A DNA stretch of 51,508 nt from CAYSCZ01 sp964429655 (GTDB lineage Bacteria; Bacteroidota; Bacteroidia; Cytophagales; Cyclobacteriaceae). Position numbers and translations under genes: made by a program. The stretch is taken from positions 1-51,508 of the forward strand of contig CAYSCZ010000018.1 of the NCBI GenBank assembly GCA_964429655.1. The letters are read 5' to 3'. Shown here in pieces: positions 8,650-18,692 of this stretch; position 1 is the stretch's first letter, and every line of letters starts with the position of its first letter. A model generated the notes under the pieces. It was not told where the DNA came from. It saw only the letters and a program-made list of their open reading frames with translations, and ran no database searches.

Positions 8650-11338
8650 GATTAATTGTATGGAAAACGCTAAAATACCACCGCTTAGATTAAGTGGCCT
8701 GGAGCCACTTGTGCTTACTCCGGAATCCAATTTTATAAATATTGGTGAAAGGACTAATGTGACAGGTTCGAAAAGATTTGCACGTCTTATAAAAGAAGAG
8801 GATTACGAAACTGCAGTAGAAGTAGCCTTACAACAAGTAAGAAATGGAGCGCAGATCATTGATGTAAATATGGATGAGGGAATGCTTGACGGTGAAAAGG
8901 CCATGGTTACATTTTTGAATTTAATAGCTGCAGAACCAGAAATTATCAGAGTCCCTGTAATGATTGACTCCTCTAAATGGGACATTATTGAAGCAGGACT
9001 TAAGGTAATACAAGGAAAAGGAATTGTAAATTCCATTAGTTTAAAAGGTAGTGAAGAGGAGTTCATTGAACAGGCTGCCAAAATAAAATTATATGGTGCT
9101 GCAGTGGTCGTGATGGCATTTGATGAAAAAGGCCAGGCTGATAGCTATGAAAGACGTATTGAAATATGCGAAAGATGCTATCGGATACTTGTTGATAGAG
9201 TCAAATTCCAACCGCAGGATATCATTTTTGATCCGAATATTTTCCCCGTAGCCACAGGTATAGAAGAGCACAACAATAATGCTGTAGATTTTTTTGAGGC
9301 AACAAAGTGGATAAAAAACAATCTGCCGGGAGCGAAAGTAAGTGGGGGTGTCAGCAATGTATCCTTTTCTTTTAGAGGTAATAATCCTGTAAGAGAGGCT
9401 ATGCACGCTGCGTTTCTTTATCATGCAATAAATGCTGGTATGGATATGGGTATCGTTAATGCGGGAATGATTGAGGTTTATGACGAGATACCAAAAGACT
9501 TGTTGGAAAGAGTCGAAGACGTACTATTAAATCGCCGGTCGGATGCCACGGAACGGTTATTAGATTTTGCGGAAACTGTTAAAGGTAAAAAGAAAAGCAA
9601 AAAAGAGGATGATCAGTGGAGAAAAGAATCTATAGAGGAACGGCTCAAGCACTCATTGATTAAAGGTATTGTTGACCACATTGAAGATGATGTCGAAGAG
9701 GCAAGGCAAAAATACGGACACCCAATAGAAGTGATAGAAGGACCTTTGATGGATGGAATGAATGTAGTGGGTGACCTGTTTGGTGCTGGTAAAATGTTTC
9801 TTCCACAGGTTGTTAAAAGCGCGCGAGTAATGAAAAAAGGTGTTGCCTATCTGATACCTTACCTTGAGGCAGAAAAATCTGAAGAGAATAAAGCAAAAGC
9901 AAAAATATTACTTGCTACTGTTAAAGGTGACGTCCATGATATTGGTAAAAACATTGTAGGAGTTGTACTGGCATGTAATAACTATGATGTAATTGATCTC
10001 GGTGTAATGGTGCCAACCGAGAAGATCCTTGATACAGCACAAGCTGAAAAAGTGGATGTGATAGGTCTTAGTGGATTGATAACACCCTCATTAGATGAGA
10101 TGGTGGATGTAGCAAAAGAAATGGAAAAACGAGGCATGAAAGTGCCATTATTGATTGGCGGGGCAACAACATCAAGGATTCACACTGCTGTAAAAATTTC
10201 ACCCAATTACAATGGCCCTGTTGTTCATGTTTTGGATGCCTCCCGTAGTGTCCCGGTTGCAAGTGAACTGATCAGTCCAGATCGTAGAGCGGGATATACC
10301 TTGAAAGTTCAGAAAGAATATGAAGAACTGAGAGACAATCATAAGAACAAAAAATCCATAAAAAAATTCATAAAATATCCCCAGGCCATTGAAAACAAAG
10401 TGAAAATTGATTGGGGAAATTATCAGCCAAAAATTCCATCATTTATTGGTAATAAAGTTTTCAAAGATTATTCGATTGAAGAAATCAGAAATTACATTGA
10501 CTGGACTCCATTTTTCCAAACCTGGATGTTGAAAGGAAAATATCCAAATATTTTTCAGGATAAAGTAGTTGGTATAGAGGCTAAAAAGCTATTTGATGAT
10601 GCGAATATTATGCTGGATGAGATATTGGCCAATGACAAATTAATTGCAAATGGTGTTATCGGGCTATATCCTGCACAAAGAGTTGGGGACGATGATGTGG
10701 TTATTTACAAAGATGATTCCAGGAAACAAATAGTAAATACATTCCATTTTCTTAGACAACAAGGTAAAAAAGGATCAGGAATACCGAATTTGAGTCTGGC
10801 AGATTATATATCACCCGAGCAGGATTATGTTGGCAGTTTCGCTGTGACCACTGGGATAGGCATTGAACCGGTCATTGAACAATATGAGAAAGATAACGAT
10901 GATTATCATTCCATTATGATAAAAGCCGTGGCCGATAGGCTGGCAGAAGCTTTTGCGGAGTTGATGCATAAAAAGGTCCGCAAGGAACTATGGGGCTATG
11001 CAAGCTCTGAAAGCCTGAATAATGATGAACTAATCTCAGAAAAATATCAGGGCATACGGCCTGCACCGGGATATCCGGCCTGTCCGGATCATACAGAAAA
11101 ACAGATTCTCTTTGATTTGCTTGAGGTTGAAAAAAATACCGGTATCAGTTTAACAGAATCTTTTGCTATGTATCCTGCCTCTTCAGTAAGCGGTCTTTAT
11201 ATCTCACACCCAGAATCAAAATATTTTGGACTGGGAAAAATTGAAAAAGACCAGGTAAAAAACTATGCTGAAAGGAAATGCATGAGTCTGGAAGAAACTG
11301 AAAAATGGCTTTCTCCAAATTTATCATATTCAATATAA
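8642..11338 (+). CDS. metH: Methionine synthase, C-terminal part (folate, cobalamin and activation domains)
   Basis: 898 aa. Domains in order: methyltetrahydrofolate (pterin) binding from FINIGERTNVTGSKRF (31-45) to about 300; cobalamin cap at about 325-420; B12-binding Rossmann domain with the DxHxxG motif at D430-H432-G435; and a SAM-dependent activation domain from about 580 with RPAPGYPACPDH. It transfers the methyl group of 5-methyl-THF through cobalamin to homocysteine held by the first protein. The ATG at 8642 overlaps the upstream stop; the ATG six codons later (8660) is also possible, and the conserved region starts after both. No key motif is missing, so the complex should be active given B12. 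Confidence 0.95.
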   Translation: MLKINCMENAKIPPLRLSGLEPLVLTPESNFINIGERTNVTGSKRFARLIKEEDYETAVEVALQQVRNGAQIIDVNMDEGMLDGEKAMVTFLNLIAAEPEIIRVPVMIDSSKWDIIEAGLKVIQGKGIVNSISLKGSEEEFIEQAAKIKLYGAAVVVMAFDEKGQADSYERRIEICERCYRILVDRVKFQPQDIIFDPNIFPVATGIEEHNNNAVDFFEATKWIKNNLPGAKVSGGVSNVSFSFRGNNPVREAMHAAFLYHAINAGMDMGIVNAGMIEVYDEIPKDLLERVEDVLLNRRSDATERLLDFAETVKGKKKSKKEDDQWRKESIEERLKHSLIKGIVDHIEDDVEEARQKYGHPIEVIEGPLMDGMNVVGDLFGAGKMFLPQVVKSARVMKKGVAYLIPYLEAEKSEENKAKAKILLATVKGDVHDIGKNIVGVVLACNNYDVIDLGVMVPTEKILDTAQAEKVDVIGLSGLITPSLDEMVDVAKEMEKRGMKVPLLIGGATTSRIHTAVKISPNYNGPVVHVLDASRSVPVASELISPDRRAGYTLKVQKEYEELRDNHKNKKSIKKFIKYPQAIENKVKIDWGNYQPKIPSFIGNKVFKDYSIEEIRNYIDWTPFFQTWMLKGKYPNIFQDKVVGIEAKKLFDDANIMLDEILANDKLIANGVIGLYPAQRVGDDDVVIYKDDSRKQIVNTFHFLRQQGKKGSGIPNLSLADYISPEQDYVGSFAVTTGIGIEPVIEQYEKDNDDYHSIMIKAVADRLAEAFAELMHKKVRKELWGYASSESLNNDELISEKYQGIRPAPGYPACPDHTEKQILFDLLEVEKNTGISLTESFAMYPASSVSGLYISHPESKYFGLGKIEKDQVKNYAERKCMSLEETEKWLSPNLSYSI

Positions 11339-11354
11339 ATGTAACTAATTAGAC

Positions 11355-12308
11355 ATGAAAGTTTGTGAACATATAGAAAAAGCCAAAAGTACTTTATTCA
11401 CTCTGGAGGTTATTCCTCCACTCAAAGGAAACCATATAGATAATTTATTTAAGCATATAGATCCATTGATGGAGTTTAACCCGCCCTTTATTGATGTAAC
11501 CTACCACAGGGAGGAGTTTGTTTTAAGAAAAAGACCTGACGGTGGATTTGACAGGGTTTCTGTGAGGAAGAGGCCCGGTACAGTTGGTATTTGCGCTGCG
11601 ATAAAGCACCGCTACAATGTTGATCCTGTACCACATATTATTTGCGGAGGCTTCACAAAGGAAGAAACCGAAAACGCATTAATTGATCTTTTCTTTTTGG
11701 ATATAGACAACGTTTTAGTGATCAGGGGTGATAATGTCAAACCAGATGGGAAATTTATTCCCGAACCAGGGGGTAACAATTATGCTTCTGACTTAGTGGA
11801 ACAGGTTACCAGTCTTAACAAAGGCAGGTACCTTGACGATGATATACATAAGCCGGACTCAACTGATTTTTGTATTGGTGTCTCAGGGTACCCTGAAAAG
11901 CACTTTGAAGCACCCAACTTTAACACAGATTTAAAATATCTAAAAAGAAAAGTGGACCTCGGTGCGGAATATATCGTCACTCAGATGTTCTTTGATAATC
12001 AGAAGTTTTTTGAGTTTGTAAAAGCCTGTAGGGATATTGGAATAACCATACCCATCATACCCGGTTTAAAACCACTTACCATTAAAAAACATTTAAACAT
12101 CCTGCCAAGCATTTTTCATATTGATATACCTGATGAATTAGTGAAAGAAGTGGAAAAAAGTGATGATAAAGATCATATAAAACAAACAGGTATTGAATGG
12201 GGCATACATCAGGCAAAAGAACTAATGGAATATGGGGTTCCTGTTATTCATTTTTACTCCATGGGAAAATCAGATTCGGTTTTTAAAATAGCTAAAGAAC
12301 TTTTTTGA
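11355..12308 (+). CDS. metF: 5,10-methylenetetrahydrofolate reductase
   Basis: 317 aa, the single-domain FAD barrel typical of bacterial MetF. Visible features are FTLEVIPPLKG near the N-terminus (catalytic glutamate region), LVIRGDN at the flavin site, and GVSGYPEKHFEAPN with TQMFFDN for folate/NADH binding. It makes the 5-methyl-THF used by the MetH pair encoded 16 bases upstream, so the riboswitch probably controls all three genes. It ends in TGA, confirming that TGA is a normal stop in this genome. A long hairpin follows before the next gene. Confidence 0.95.
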   Translation: MKVCEHIEKAKSTLFTLEVIPPLKGNHIDNLFKHIDPLMEFNPPFIDVTYHREEFVLRKRPDGGFDRVSVRKRPGTVGICAAIKHRYNVDPVPHIICGGFTKEETENALIDLFFLDIDNVLVIRGDNVKPDGKFIPEPGGNNYASDLVEQVTSLNKGRYLDDDIHKPDSTDFCIGVSGYPEKHFEAPNFNTDLKYLKRKVDLGAEYIVTQMFFDNQKFFEFVKACRDIGITIPIIPGLKPLTIKKHLNILPSIFHIDIPDELVKEVEKSDDKDHIKQTGIEWGIHQAKELMEYGVPVIHFYSMGKSDSVFKIAKELF

Positions 12309-12350
12309 TTTCTGTAAATCACATTTTCTCATTTAAAATAGCTTTCATTC

Positions 12351-12392
12351 ACAAACCAAATTAAATTTATATGAAAATTTAGTTTGGTTTGT
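12351..12392 (+). promoter_or_regulatory. 18-bp hairpin covering the start codon of the next gene
   Basis: Left arm 12351-12368 and right arm 12375-12392 pair over 18 positions, with 17 Watson-Crick pairs and one U-G pair, around a 6-base loop. The right arm contains the TTG at 12389-12391, the only usable start codon of the lyase gene. No T run follows, so it is not a standard terminator. In RNA it would hide the start codon, or it could protect the 3' end of the metF message. Confidence 0.7.
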
Positions 12393-13270
12393 CTTCATTA
12401 ACCCATCCGATAAAAATTATTGAGTGTCCCAGAGATGCCATGCAGGGGATGAAGGTATTCATCCCAACAAACCAGAAAATTGATTACATACAGCAGTTGC
12501 TGAAAATTGGATTCGACACCATAGATTTTGGGAGCTTTGTATCACCAAAAGTAATTCCGCAATTAAAGGACACCGAACAGGTAATAGATGCTTTGGATCT
12601 AAATAATAGCTGTAGCAAGCTACTGATAATAGTAGCTAATCTTAGGGGAGCAAAAAAAGCTGTGGCGTTTGATAAGATTTCTTATTTAGGTTTTCCACTG
12701 TCCTTATCCGAAACGTTTCAAAGAAATAATACCAACAAATCATTAAAAGAAGCATTTAATTTGGTGGAAGAGCTTCAGGCTCTATGCGAAAGGCATGACA
12801 AAAATCTCGTTGTATATTTATCAATGGGTTTTGGAAACCCCTACGGAGATCAGTATAACAAAGATTATGTGATTGAATTTGTTGATAAACTTATAAGATT
12901 TAATATTAAAGAAATCTCACTTGCTGACACCATTGGGGTTGCCAACGAAGCATCAATAGAAACACTGTTCAGTTTATTAACACAAACTTTTAAAGGCATC
13001 AGCTTTGGAGTGCACCTACATTCTGACAGGGATTCGGCATTAGCTAAAATAGATGCTGCTTATCGTGCGGGTTGTAGAAGATTTGATGGAGCTATCAATG
13101 GATTTGGAGGTTGTCCGCTTGCGCATGATAAATTGGTAGGAAATATTGCAACAGAAAGAATACTTGAATATTTACAACAACATTATATTGATGTAGATAA
13201 ATTTATCAACCGGGAGGAGTTGTATAGAGCATTAAATATGGCTCCTAATTTATTCCTTGAAAGGGCCTAA
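12389..13270 (+). CDS. Hydroxymethylglutaryl-CoA lyase-like enzyme
   Basis: 293 aa TIM-barrel of the HMGL-like family. Visible motifs are ECPRDAMQG near the N-terminus (metal/substrate Arg-Asp), SLADTIGVAN, HLHSDRD (metal-binding His pair) and the C-terminal signature NGFGGCPLA with the active-site cysteine. The best match is HMG-CoA lyase (leucine degradation to acetoacetate and acetyl-CoA). Citramalate-type relatives are less likely given the GGCP motif. It must start at the TTG 12389: the in-frame ATG upstream is followed at once by TAG, and the conserved ECPRD begins at residue 12. The last 4 bases overlap the end of dprA on the other strand. Confidence 0.85.
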   Translation: MSSLTHPIKIIECPRDAMQGMKVFIPTNQKIDYIQQLLKIGFDTIDFGSFVSPKVIPQLKDTEQVIDALDLNNSCSKLLIIVANLRGAKKAVAFDKISYLGFPLSLSETFQRNNTNKSLKEAFNLVEELQALCERHDKNLVVYLSMGFGNPYGDQYNKDYVIEFVDKLIRFNIKEISLADTIGVANEASIETLFSLLTQTFKGISFGVHLHSDRDSALAKIDAAYRAGCRRFDGAINGFGGCPLAHDKLVGNIATERILEYLQQHYIDVDKFINREELYRALNMAPNLFLERA

Positions 13271-14367
13271 CTCAATTTATATTTTTTACCTGGTAGGGGT
13301 CTAACCAGCCCTCTAAACTCAAGGTTTAATAACTGCGATGCTGCCTCATTTATTGCTATTTGACATTTCCAGCTTAATTCGTCTATTAGTAAGCCTTCCG
13401 GAAATTCAATTAAGGCATCAATAATCTTCTTCTCAGTGGGATCCGTAATGCCTAAATCCACGCTCCTTACCTTATTATCTTCTGAACCTGACCCAAGAAT
13501 AAGCTCCAGGTCGTTGATATCTGTAAAGATATTGGCTTTATGGTTTTTAATTAGATTATTAGTGCCGGAAGAATATTCGCTGTCAATATTTCCTGGTACT
13601 GCAAATATTTCTTTATTATAAGAATCAGCTATTTCTGCGGTAATCAAAGCCCCTCCCTGGGTTGCTGCTTCAACCACTATTAATGCGTCACATAACCCTG
13701 CTATTATTCGATTCCTGGCAGGAAATAAATATGCTTCAGGTTTTGTTTCGGGTGGGTTTTCTGAGAGCAAGCCCCCGTTTGTTATCATAGAGTCGGCCGT
13801 ATTCTTATGAACGGAAGGATAAACAATATCAAGTCCATTAGCTAACACCCCATAAGTTGGTATATTATGCTTTATAGACGCCCTGTGGCTAATGATATCA
13901 ATACCATAGGCTAGACCACTGACAATCACACAATTGAATGCTTTTAATTCCTCAACTATTCGTTCTGTAACCAATCTACCATAGGAAGAAGCCTTTCTTG
14001 TTCCTACAATAGATATCGTTTTAAAACTATTAAGTTTTTCAATCTCCCCTTTACAGTACAAGACCAAAGGAGCATCATTAATCATTTTTAGCTTCTCAGG
14101 ATAATCGCTGTCCCTATAAGCTATCAGGTTGATACCATGACGGTTACATTTATTTATAATCTCATGAGCTTTTTTAAGCCATTCAGAATTAGAAAGTTCA
14201 TTAGCCAATTTTAATCCCACCCCTGGAATCTTTTGCAACTTAGATTTCGGTCTACTGAAACATTGCATGGCAGATCCACAGTAGCCTATCAACTGCTTAC
14301 CTAGAATACTCCCAACGTTAGGAATAAGTGAAATAGCTATCTGGGCAATTTTCTCTTCCTTTTCCAT
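13267..14367 (-). CDS. dprA: DNA-processing protein DprA
   Basis: 366 aa with the normal three parts. An N-terminal helix-hairpin-helix/SAM-like region ends near IPGVGLKLANEL. The Rossmann-like DprA core has GTRKASSYG, SGLAYGID and FPARNRIIAGL. A C-terminal winged-helix (DML1-like) has EKKIIDALIEFPEGLLIDEL. DprA protects incoming single-stranded DNA and loads RecA during natural transformation. The gene lies downstream of the MerR gene by 15 bases on the same strand and is probably co-transcribed with it. It is convergent with the lyase gene. Confidence 0.95.
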   Translation of the reverse strand: MEKEEKIAQIAISLIPNVGSILGKQLIGYCGSAMQCFSRPKSKLQKIPGVGLKLANELSNSEWLKKAHEIINKCNRHGINLIAYRDSDYPEKLKMINDAPLVLYCKGEIEKLNSFKTISIVGTRKASSYGRLVTERIVEELKAFNCVIVSGLAYGIDIISHRASIKHNIPTYGVLANGLDIVYPSVHKNTADSMITNGGLLSENPPETKPEAYLFPARNRIIAGLCDALIVVEAATQGGALITAEIADSYNKEIFAVPGNIDSEYSSGTNNLIKNHKANIFTDINDLELILGSGSEDNKVRSVDLGITDPTEKKIIDALIEFPEGLLIDELSWKCQIAINEAASQLLNLEFRGLVRPLPGKKYKLS

Positions 14368-14382
14368 TTAAAAAAGAAAAGA

Positions 14383-14721
14383 TTAGGGTAATTCATCCCT
14401 CAATTGGACTAAAAAGGAGCGCACTTTTTTCAGAGCGTCTATTAATTCAAGCTTGCCTTTGGCAGCTGCCACATCGTTTCTTATCAGATCACGTGCACCT
14501 TGAAGGGTGTAGCCCTTTTCTTTTACTAAATGATAAATTAGTTTAACATTATTTATGTCTTCCTTGGTAAACTGCCTATTCCCTTTTCTATTCTTTTTGG
14601 GTTTTATTATTGAGAACTCACTTTCCCAAAATCTAATCAACGATGTTGCTACTCCCATCATATCGGCTACTTCGCCAATTGAGTAATATTTTTTCTCAAT
14701 CTCTTTTTCTTTATAGGGCAT
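14383..14721 (-). CDS. MerR-family transcriptional regulator
   Basis: 112 aa with an N-terminal MerR winged helix-turn-helix (YYSIGEVADMMGVATSLIRFWE, then KKNRKGNRQFTKEDI) and a short helical region (LIYHLVKEKGYTLQGARDLI). A leucine-rich tail follows that could pair in a dimer. There is no metal- or drug-binding C-terminal domain. This short form is common in Bacteroidota next to the M23 peptidase and dprA. Its targets are unknown; self-regulation or control of the adjacent genes is inferred only from position. Confidence 0.88.
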   Translation of the reverse strand: MPYKEKEIEKKYYSIGEVADMMGVATSLIRFWESEFSIIKPKKNRKGNRQFTKEDINNVKLIYHLVKEKGYTLQGARDLIRNDVAAAKGKLELIDALKKVRSFLVQLRDELP

Positions 14722-14912
14722 TAGTCATCAAATCGATTTGAAGATAGAAAATATTAGTCGAACCGTCAATTATATTACCCACCTTCGTTTAATAAATTAA
14801 ATGGCGATATATGCATATTTCCCCGGAAAAGATCCGTTAAATATTTAGCTAAAATTATTTAAAATTTTCGTTGGCCCCGGTTTTAAAAATAGTTACTTTA
14901 TCCACAAGATAT

Positions 14913-15902
14913 TCACTTGCTGACAGAGCCTAATGATTGATTTTCAATCGAAGCTAACTCTAAAATTTCTTCGTATTCCTGAGGAGACAGGTCTTTATAA
15001 AAATAATGGACTGGATTTATTTGTCGATGATCTTTGATGATTTCATAATGTAAATGAGGGGCCGTTGACTTTCCTGTATTCCCCACGTATCCAATACATT
15101 CCCCGCGTTTTATTTCTTGTCCTCTTTTAACAATATAAGAATCCAGGTGGGCATACCTTGTTATGAAACCAAAACCATGATCAATTTCTACCCTTTTTCC
15201 ATACCCACCATAACTTGTCCTAACCATTTTCACCACACCATCTCCTGTTGCATAAACCGGAGTTCCAATTGGTGCTGAAAAATCTATCCCAGGATGCATT
15301 TGTCTCACCTTAAGAATGGGGTCGATACGCATTCCAAAACCAGATGAAAGTCTTCGCAGGTTTTTGTTGGACACGGGCTGGATGGCAGGCATAGAAGAAT
15401 AAAGTTTTTCTTTATTCTGTGCTAATTCCATCAGTTCGTCATACGATTTCGATTGTATGTACATTTTTTTCTTTAGCCTATCTATACCGGATTTTGTGTT
15501 TATCACTAAATCCTCCATCTCCAGGTCCTCATTTAATATATCCTTATATCTGTTTACACCTCCTACCCCGGCATTTCTGATAGATGACGGAATGGGCTCG
15601 GAGCCAAAAATTACGCGATATACATTATCATCCCTTACTTCCAGAGCCGATAGCATCTTTTTTACACTTTCTAATTCTTTATTCAAAACTTCATAGTAGA
15701 ACTTGAGCTCCTGGTTCTCTTTTTTTAGTAAAGCCTCCTTAGGAGAATCAAAATAATATCCATAAACATACATCATACCCACAGCTAATATCATGGATAT
15801 GGCAATAAATCCTAAAAAATTAAGAACAATGTCCCATGTGGAGACCCTCACTCGCTCATACTTGCAGGACTCAGTATCGTAGTAGTATTTAATTCTGGCC
15901 AT
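14913..15902 (-). CDS. Membrane-anchored M23 (LytM-like) peptidase
   Basis: 329 aa. A short cytoplasmic start precedes one membrane helix (about 27-50). A coiled-coil-prone stretch follows (about 55-85), then a linker and an M23 domain (about 185-290). Zinc ligands are visible: H203 and D207 in HPGID, and H285 in HLH, plus a catalytic His at 252 in RYAHLD. The core metal site is intact, so it may cut peptidoglycan cross-bridges itself rather than act as an inactive activator like EnvC. The coiled coil plus LytM layout is typical of division/elongation hydrolases. It is divergent from alaS with about 144 bases between starts. Confidence 0.92.
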   Translation of the reverse strand: MARIKYYYDTESCKYERVRVSTWDIVLNFLGFIAISMILAVGMMYVYGYYFDSPKEALLKKENQELKFYYEVLNKELESVKKMLSALEVRDDNVYRVIFGSEPIPSSIRNAGVGGVNRYKDILNEDLEMEDLVINTKSGIDRLKKKMYIQSKSYDELMELAQNKEKLYSSMPAIQPVSNKNLRRLSSGFGMRIDPILKVRQMHPGIDFSAPIGTPVYATGDGVVKMVRTSYGGYGKRVEIDHGFGFITRYAHLDSYIVKRGQEIKRGECIGYVGNTGKSTAPHLHYEIIKDHRQINPVHYFYKDLSPQEYEEILELASIENQSLGSVSK

Positions 15903-16046
15903 ATGCTAATCGAATAAAAATAATCTTCTAATTTTGGTAATTATTAGGCACTAATTAATGAGGTGGTTCATTGATGCTGATTCTAAATGCAAAGAACAAT
16001 TATAATTACTTAAAAATCAAGTTAATACAAAAATCCAAGATTTTTG

Positions 16047-18689
16047 ATGAAATCAAAAGAAATTCGTAGACGATTCCTTGAATATTTTGCTGAAAAAAGA
16101 CATAAAATAGTTCCATCCTCGCCGATTGTCGTCCATAATGATCCAAGTTTAATGTTTACGAATGCAGGCATGAATCAGTTTAAAGATTATTTCCTGGGGA
16201 ATTCTAAAGCTGATTATAGTAGGGTGGCAGACACTCAAAAATGCCTAAGAGTGTCAGGAAAGCATAATGACCTCGAAGAAGTTGGCCTGGACACTTATCA
16301 CCATACCATGTTTGAGATGCTTGGTAATTGGTCTTTCGGGGACTATTTTAAGAAAGAAGCCATTGAGTGGGCCTGGGAATTGCTAACCAATGAATTTAAG
16401 TTACCTAAAGACAGGTTATACGCCACAGTATTTGAGGGTGATCAAAAGGACAACCTACCTTTTGATGATCAGGCAAAAGGATACTGGCAAACCTACCTGC
16501 CTGATGATAGAATATTGAATGGCCCTAAAAAGGATAATTTTTGGGAAATGGGTGATGTTGGACCATGTGGACCATGCTCCGAAATACATATTGATCTAAG
16601 GGACCAATCTGACATTGATATGCTTCCCGGAAAAGAACTGGTCAATAAAAATCATCCATTAGTGGTAGAAATATGGAACCTGGTCTTTATGGAATTTAAC
16701 AGAATGGCCGACGGATCATTAAAAAACCTCCCGGAAAAACATGTGGATACCGGCATGGGCCTGGAGAGGCTGGTAATGGCTATCCAGAAGAAGCAATCGA
16801 ACTATGATACTGATCTTTTCAGGCCATTGATAAACTTTCTGGAAAACAAAGCCGGTGTGGTTTATCACCAAAATGAACAGACGGATGTTGCCATCAGAGT
16901 AATTGTGGATCACATTAGAGCACTTGCCTTTACCATAGCGGATGGCCAGCTTCCTTCTAACATAAAGGCAGGGTACGTGATCCGAAGAATTTTAAGAAGG
17001 GCAGTAAGATATGGCTATACTTTCCTTGGATTTAAAGAACCTTTCTTATTTGAAATGATACCCATTGTATCAATGCTTTATGGTGAAGTATTTCAGGAAG
17101 TAAGAGACCAGGAAGATTTTATAAGCAAGGTGATTAAAGAGGAAGAAAATTCTTTTCTCAAAACACTGGAAAATGGTTTGAAAAAAATATCATTAATAAA
17201 TGATGATTTGAAAAAACAAGGGATCAACTTGATCACTGGCCCAACAGTTTTTGAATTATATGACACTTACGGGTTTCCTGTTGACCTAACCGCACTAATT
17301 GCAAAAGATTATGATCTGAAAGTGGATTTCGAGGGCTTTGATAGCGAAATGCAAAAACAAAAAGACAGATCAAAAAATGCGGGAATAAGCAAATCCGATG
17401 ATTGGGTGGCAGTTAATAACGCTGATAAATTATCATTCGTCGGATATGACAGGATGGAGACATATAGCCGGGTTGTTAAGTACAGGAAGATTACCCAAAA
17501 GAAAGATAAATTCTTCCAATTAGTACTGGATGTTACGCCTTTTTATCCTGAAGGTGGAGGACAAGTTGGGGATACAGGCTACCTAGAAAATGACAGCGAA
17601 CGTATTGAAGTGGTTGATACTAAAAAAGAAAATAACATCATCCTTCATTTTACCAAGCAGTTACCCCGGAAAATTGATTCAGACTTTCATTGTGTCGTAA
17701 ACGAACACAGAAGAGTCTTAACTCAGAATAATCACAGTGCTACTCACCTGCTTCATGCTGCCCTTAAAATTGTATTGGGTAATCATGTTCAACAGAGAGG
17801 CTCATTTGTAAACCATAAATTACTTCGGTTTGACTTCTCTCATTATAACAAGGTCACTGATGAAGAATTGCATCAAATAGAGCATATTGTCAATAAAAGG
17901 ATCAGGCAGGACATTAAGCTGCATGAAATTCGCGAAATACCTATTGATGAGGCTAAAAAAATGGGAGCTACTGCTTTATTTGGTGAAAAATATGGTGACA
18001 CGGTCAGGGTAATTGCTTTTGACAAAAATTATTCCCTTGAACTATGTGGCGGCACACATGTTCCCGCAACCGGCACCATTGGCATACTGAAAATCCTAAG
18101 CGAAAGCTCTATTGCCGCAGGCATCAGAAGAATAGAAGCAATCACAGCCGGTGAAGCTGAAAAATTTATTGAAAATAAAATACAACAGCTCAACGACATT
18201 AATGATCTTTTAAAATCCCCTAAAGACATCATTAAAAGCGTTTCAAATCTATTAAGCGAGAGGTCCAAACTTCAAAAACAAATTGAGTCCTACCAGAATC
18301 AAATAATAAAAGATGTGAAACATCAGTTAGGTCGGGAGGTGACCAAGGTAAATGGTATCAACCTGATCATTAAGAAAACCAATCTGCCGTCAGGTGATAG
18401 CCTGAAGAAATTATCTTTTGAACTAAAAAATGAAATGGATAATCTGGTAATGATCCTCGCCGCAGAAGTGGAAGAAAAACCCTTAGTTGGTGTGGTTTTC
18501 TCAGAAAATCTGATAAAAACACATGATTTACATGCTGGTAAAATAATTAAAGAACTGGCTCGGGAAATAAAAGGTGGCGGTGGTGGGCAACCTTATTTTG
18601 CCACAGCGGGTGGAAAAGACTTATCAGGACTGGATAAGGTTATTGAAAAAGCAAAGGAACTGATAAATAAGCAATTAGAAAATGCCTAA
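16047..18689 (+). CDS. alaS: Alanyl-tRNA synthetase
   Basis: 880 aa, full length. Visible are the class II core (PSSPIVVHNDPSLMFTNAGM, YHHTMFEMLGNWSFGDYF), the editing domain zinc ligands HSATHLLHAAL and CGGTHVPATG, and the C-terminal DHHA1-type glycine-rich end KGGGGGQPYFATAGG. It charges tRNA-Ala in the cytoplasm. The ATG at 16047 is preferred over the TTG directly before it. gatB follows after 3 bases, so the two are very likely one transcript, a sensible pairing of translation genes. Confidence 0.97.
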   Translation: MKSKEIRRRFLEYFAEKRHKIVPSSPIVVHNDPSLMFTNAGMNQFKDYFLGNSKADYSRVADTQKCLRVSGKHNDLEEVGLDTYHHTMFEMLGNWSFGDYFKKEAIEWAWELLTNEFKLPKDRLYATVFEGDQKDNLPFDDQAKGYWQTYLPDDRILNGPKKDNFWEMGDVGPCGPCSEIHIDLRDQSDIDMLPGKELVNKNHPLVVEIWNLVFMEFNRMADGSLKNLPEKHVDTGMGLERLVMAIQKKQSNYDTDLFRPLINFLENKAGVVYHQNEQTDVAIRVIVDHIRALAFTIADGQLPSNIKAGYVIRRILRRAVRYGYTFLGFKEPFLFEMIPIVSMLYGEVFQEVRDQEDFISKVIKEEENSFLKTLENGLKKISLINDDLKKQGINLITGPTVFELYDTYGFPVDLTALIAKDYDLKVDFEGFDSEMQKQKDRSKNAGISKSDDWVAVNNADKLSFVGYDRMETYSRVVKYRKITQKKDKFFQLVLDVTPFYPEGGGQVGDTGYLENDSERIEVVDTKKENNIILHFTKQLPRKIDSDFHCVVNEHRRVLTQNNHSATHLLHAALKIVLGNHVQQRGSFVNHKLLRFDFSHYNKVTDEELHQIEHIVNKRIRQDIKLHEIREIPIDEAKKMGATALFGEKYGDTVRVIAFDKNYSLELCGGTHVPATGTIGILKILSESSIAAGIRRIEAITAGEAEKFIENKIQQLNDINDLLKSPKDIIKSVSNLLSERSKLQKQIESYQNQIIKDVKHQLGREVTKVNGINLIIKKTNLPSGDSLKKLSFELKNEMDNLVMILAAEVEEKPLVGVVFSENLIKTHDLHAGKIIKELAREIKGGGGGQPYFATAGGKDLSGLDKVIEKAKELINKQLENA

Positions 18690-18692
18690 ACA

